Origin: Eulemur rufifrons
Taxonomy: Eukaryota > Chordata > Mammalia > Primates > Lemuridae
DNA length: 64,000 bases
Direction of reading: 5' to 3'
NCBI RefSeq assembly: GCF_041146395.1
Contig: NC_090989.1
Coordinates: 285,931,343-285,995,342, forward strand
How positions within the stretch are numbered: position 1 is the stretch's first letter; each line of letters opens with the position of its first letter. The notes below the pieces were generated by a model. It worked only from the letters and a program-made list of their open reading frames with translations. It was not told the origin of the DNA and ran no database searches. The translations under genes and the position numbers were made by a program. This document shows positions 57,046 to 64,000 of this stretch, piece after piece.

Positions 57046-57877
57046 CCAAAACATAATGTGTAAATGTATTGTTTTTAAAGCGATTGATAAAAGGTGCAAC
57101 CACATGTAATTTAACAGTTTTTCTCTTATAAATTTTTTTCTCCCCAATGTAAATCATGTTGTAAATTAATAGAAATAAAAGTATTTATCAGCCCAGGTCC
57201 CCAGAGGTCGGGGCCCATCCGTCGAGGGAGGTCTGGACGCCGTCCCGTCTCCATGCAGCTCTGCGCACTCCTGGGGCCCAGGCACCAAGGCGACCGGCAA
57301 ACGGCCAGCGCCGTCTCCACAACACGCCGCGCCCCTCCTCGCCCCTCCCTGCACCCGACCCGCCCGGGGCGCAGCGGAAGCCACGCGCTCCCCCCGCCAG
57401 ACCGCGAGAGCAGCGGGCGCGGGGACCCGGGAGCAGGAGCCCGCAGACTCCGCCCGCCACGCTCCGCAGCTCTGGGGGCAGCGTCCCCTACCCCGCGGAC
57501 ATCCCGGTCGCGGCGCCGCCCCCACCCCGGCACCTGAGCCCCGGTTCCTCCCTCGGAGCCCCCCGGGCTCGCCCAGCGCCAGGGCCGGGCCGGGCCGGCA
57601 CCCTGTGACCCCGCGCGGCCTTCAGGGTGGGGGCGGGGCGCTCCTTCGCTCCGCGCGGGGAGGTCGGGTCGCGTTGCTCCGCGACAGCCGCCTGGAGAAG
57701 GCGCACGGCGGGGACCCAGGGTCGCCTCTGTACTCTCGAACCGTCCTCCCGGGCTCCGGGCCAGGACCGCGCCCGCCCTCTATCGCCAGGCCTACCCTCC
57801 CCAGCCGGAAGCCCGGCCCCGCCCGCGCGCGTCTCCCGCTGCACTGCGGCGGTTACCAGGACGCTGACCCCGCGCAG

Positions 57878-58249
57878 CCAATAGCGCCAACAAGACGGCG
57901 TGCTCCCGGAAGCCAGCCAATGAGAGGGCAAATCAATCATTTGAAACACCCAATGGACAGAGCACCGCAGCGCGAGGGGGGGGATTGTGATAGGGAGATC
58001 GGAGACCGAGGCTAACCAATAAGGAGCTGACGGCATTAGGAAGGCGGGCCGTAGGCGGCTTGATTGACGGGGACAAAGCCAATCAAACGAGGCTTCTTTT
58101 GCCAGCCTCGTTCTGGCACCCCAATCCGAGGCTGACGGAGGCGGGCGCGGCGGGTATATAAGCATTGGCTGAGCGTCGGTTGTAGCACTCTGCGCGCCTG
58201 CTCTTCTTCCTGTGTCTCTTCCTGCTGCCGCGTCCCCGCCGCCGCCGCC
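57878..58249 (+). promoter_or_regulatory. TUBB4B promoter: six CCAAT boxes and a TATA box
   Basis: CCAAT pentamers on plus are at 57878, 57917, 57950, 58016, 58079 and 58121, with one reversed (ATTGG) at 58164. TATATAA at 58155-58161 lies 89 bases before the ATG, placing the start of transcription near 58185. The leader is pyrimidine-rich. Confidence 0.9.
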
Positions 58250-60439
<2,190 letters not shown>

Positions 60440-60481
60440 AGCCGTCTGTCACTGGGTAAAGCGCGGAAGCGGTGTGAGCTC

Positions 60482-60487
60482 TTTATT
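60482..60487 (-). terminator. CIMIP2A poly(A) signal inside the TUBB4B 3' UTR
   Basis: TTTATT on plus reads AATAAA on minus, 103 bases after the CIMIP2A stop. Cleavage would fall near 60465, within 30 bases of the TUBB4B stop codon. Confidence 0.75.
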
Positions 60488-60577
60488 CACTCACAACTTG
60501 TTCTGATAGCCACGTCTCACTGTGTGTGCACTTGCTGTTCTTCCTGTCTTGACATCACATGCTGTACAGACACCACC

Positions 60578-60583
60578 ATTAAA
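60578..60583 (+). terminator. TUBB4B poly(A) signal ATTAAA
   Basis: ATTAAA lies 139 bases after the TUBB4B stop, with a GTGTGTGG stretch 12 bases on. The CIMIP2A stop codon begins at 60592 on the other strand, only nine bases away. Confidence 0.85.
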
Positions 60584-60589
60584 GCATTT

Positions 60590-63913
<3,324 letters not shown>

Positions 63914-63984
63914 TTTGCCTCTAGCGGCCCTTGCTGGCTCCAGCCCCTTATCCTGGGTCTGGCCCCTTCCCTGTGAGGGGTCCT

Positions 63985-63997
63985 GTTGCCTGGCAAC
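63985..63997. promoter_or_regulatory. X-box (RFX site) upstream of CIMIP2A
   Basis: GTTGCC-T-GGCAAC is a perfect palindrome of two RFX half-sites with a one-base spacer. It lies 72-84 bases before the CIMIP2A start codon, where X-boxes of cilium genes usually lie. Confidence 0.8.
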
Positions 63998-64000
63998 CAT

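Larger units (their letters stand above)
53196..57877. other. Intergenic region between SLC34A3 and TUBB4B
   Basis: About 4.7 kb. The left part (about 53270-53840) is a CpG island with no matching gene start. The middle (53900-55580) shows nothing recognisable. The right part carries old Alu-type elements and a probable LTR (55590-57045). CpG content then rises again into the TUBB4B promoter from about 57180. Confidence 0.55.

Noticed and set aside
63985..63997. Considering the terminal palindrome a transposon end
   Set aside because: No flanking duplication or element body is visible. The exact RFX half-sites and distance to a cilium gene fit an X-box better.

Overview
The window is nuclear DNA from a primate, most likely a strepsirrhine (lemur, loris or galago). 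Its genes match, in order and orientation, the human 9q34.3 block ANAPC2 - SSNA1 - TPRN - TMEM203 - NDOR1 - RNF208 - CYSRT1 - RNF224 - SLC34A3 - TUBB4B - CIMIP2A (FAM166A). It also carries Alu copies (8450, 23003, and reversed at 25938) with the middle-region sequence I associate with strepsirrhine Alus. Gene identity rests on recalled human proteins, and splice sites were read by eye. In every gene the coding exons join in frame, and most total lengths are within a few residues of the human protein (TPRN is 14 longer). Layout: 1-9176 (minus) holds the first ten coding exons of ANAPC2; the rest lies beyond the left edge. A 210-bp two-way promoter separates it from SSNA1 (9387-10533, plus). TPRN (12669-20579, minus) follows tail-to-tail, with its first exon inside a CpG island. 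About 3.7 kb of repeat-bearing DNA leads to TMEM203 (24303-24713, minus), which shares an ETS-site promoter with NDOR1 (25079-34136, plus, 14 coding exons). Between NDOR1 and RNF208 (37789-38583, minus) is an intact one-exon reading frame (35641-36300, plus) for a membrane RING-finger protein that I cannot match to a named gene. CYSRT1 (42293-42715), RNF224 (45071-45529), SLC34A3 (47969-53072) and TUBB4B (58250-60439) follow on plus. CIMIP2A (60590-63913, minus) closes the window. Functions are mixed: cell-cycle ubiquitin ligation (ANAPC2), microtubule and cilium biology (SSNA1, TUBB4B, CIMIP2A), hair-cell stereocilia (TPRN), ER calcium and innate signalling (TMEM203), cytosolic iron-sulfur assembly (NDOR1), RING E3 ligases (unnamed, RNF208, RNF224), a cysteine-rich protein (CYSRT1) and renal phosphate uptake (SLC34A3). 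The clearest local link is TUBB4B and CIMIP2A: an axonemal beta-tubulin and a predicted microtubule inner protein, tail to tail with overlapping 3' ends, and an RFX-type X-box upstream of CIMIP2A. No tRNA, rRNA, CRISPR or phage-like system was seen. The best candidates for something undescribed are the unnamed RING gene, the repeat-filled intron 9 of SLC34A3, and several CpG-rich promoter-like segments with no assigned gene.
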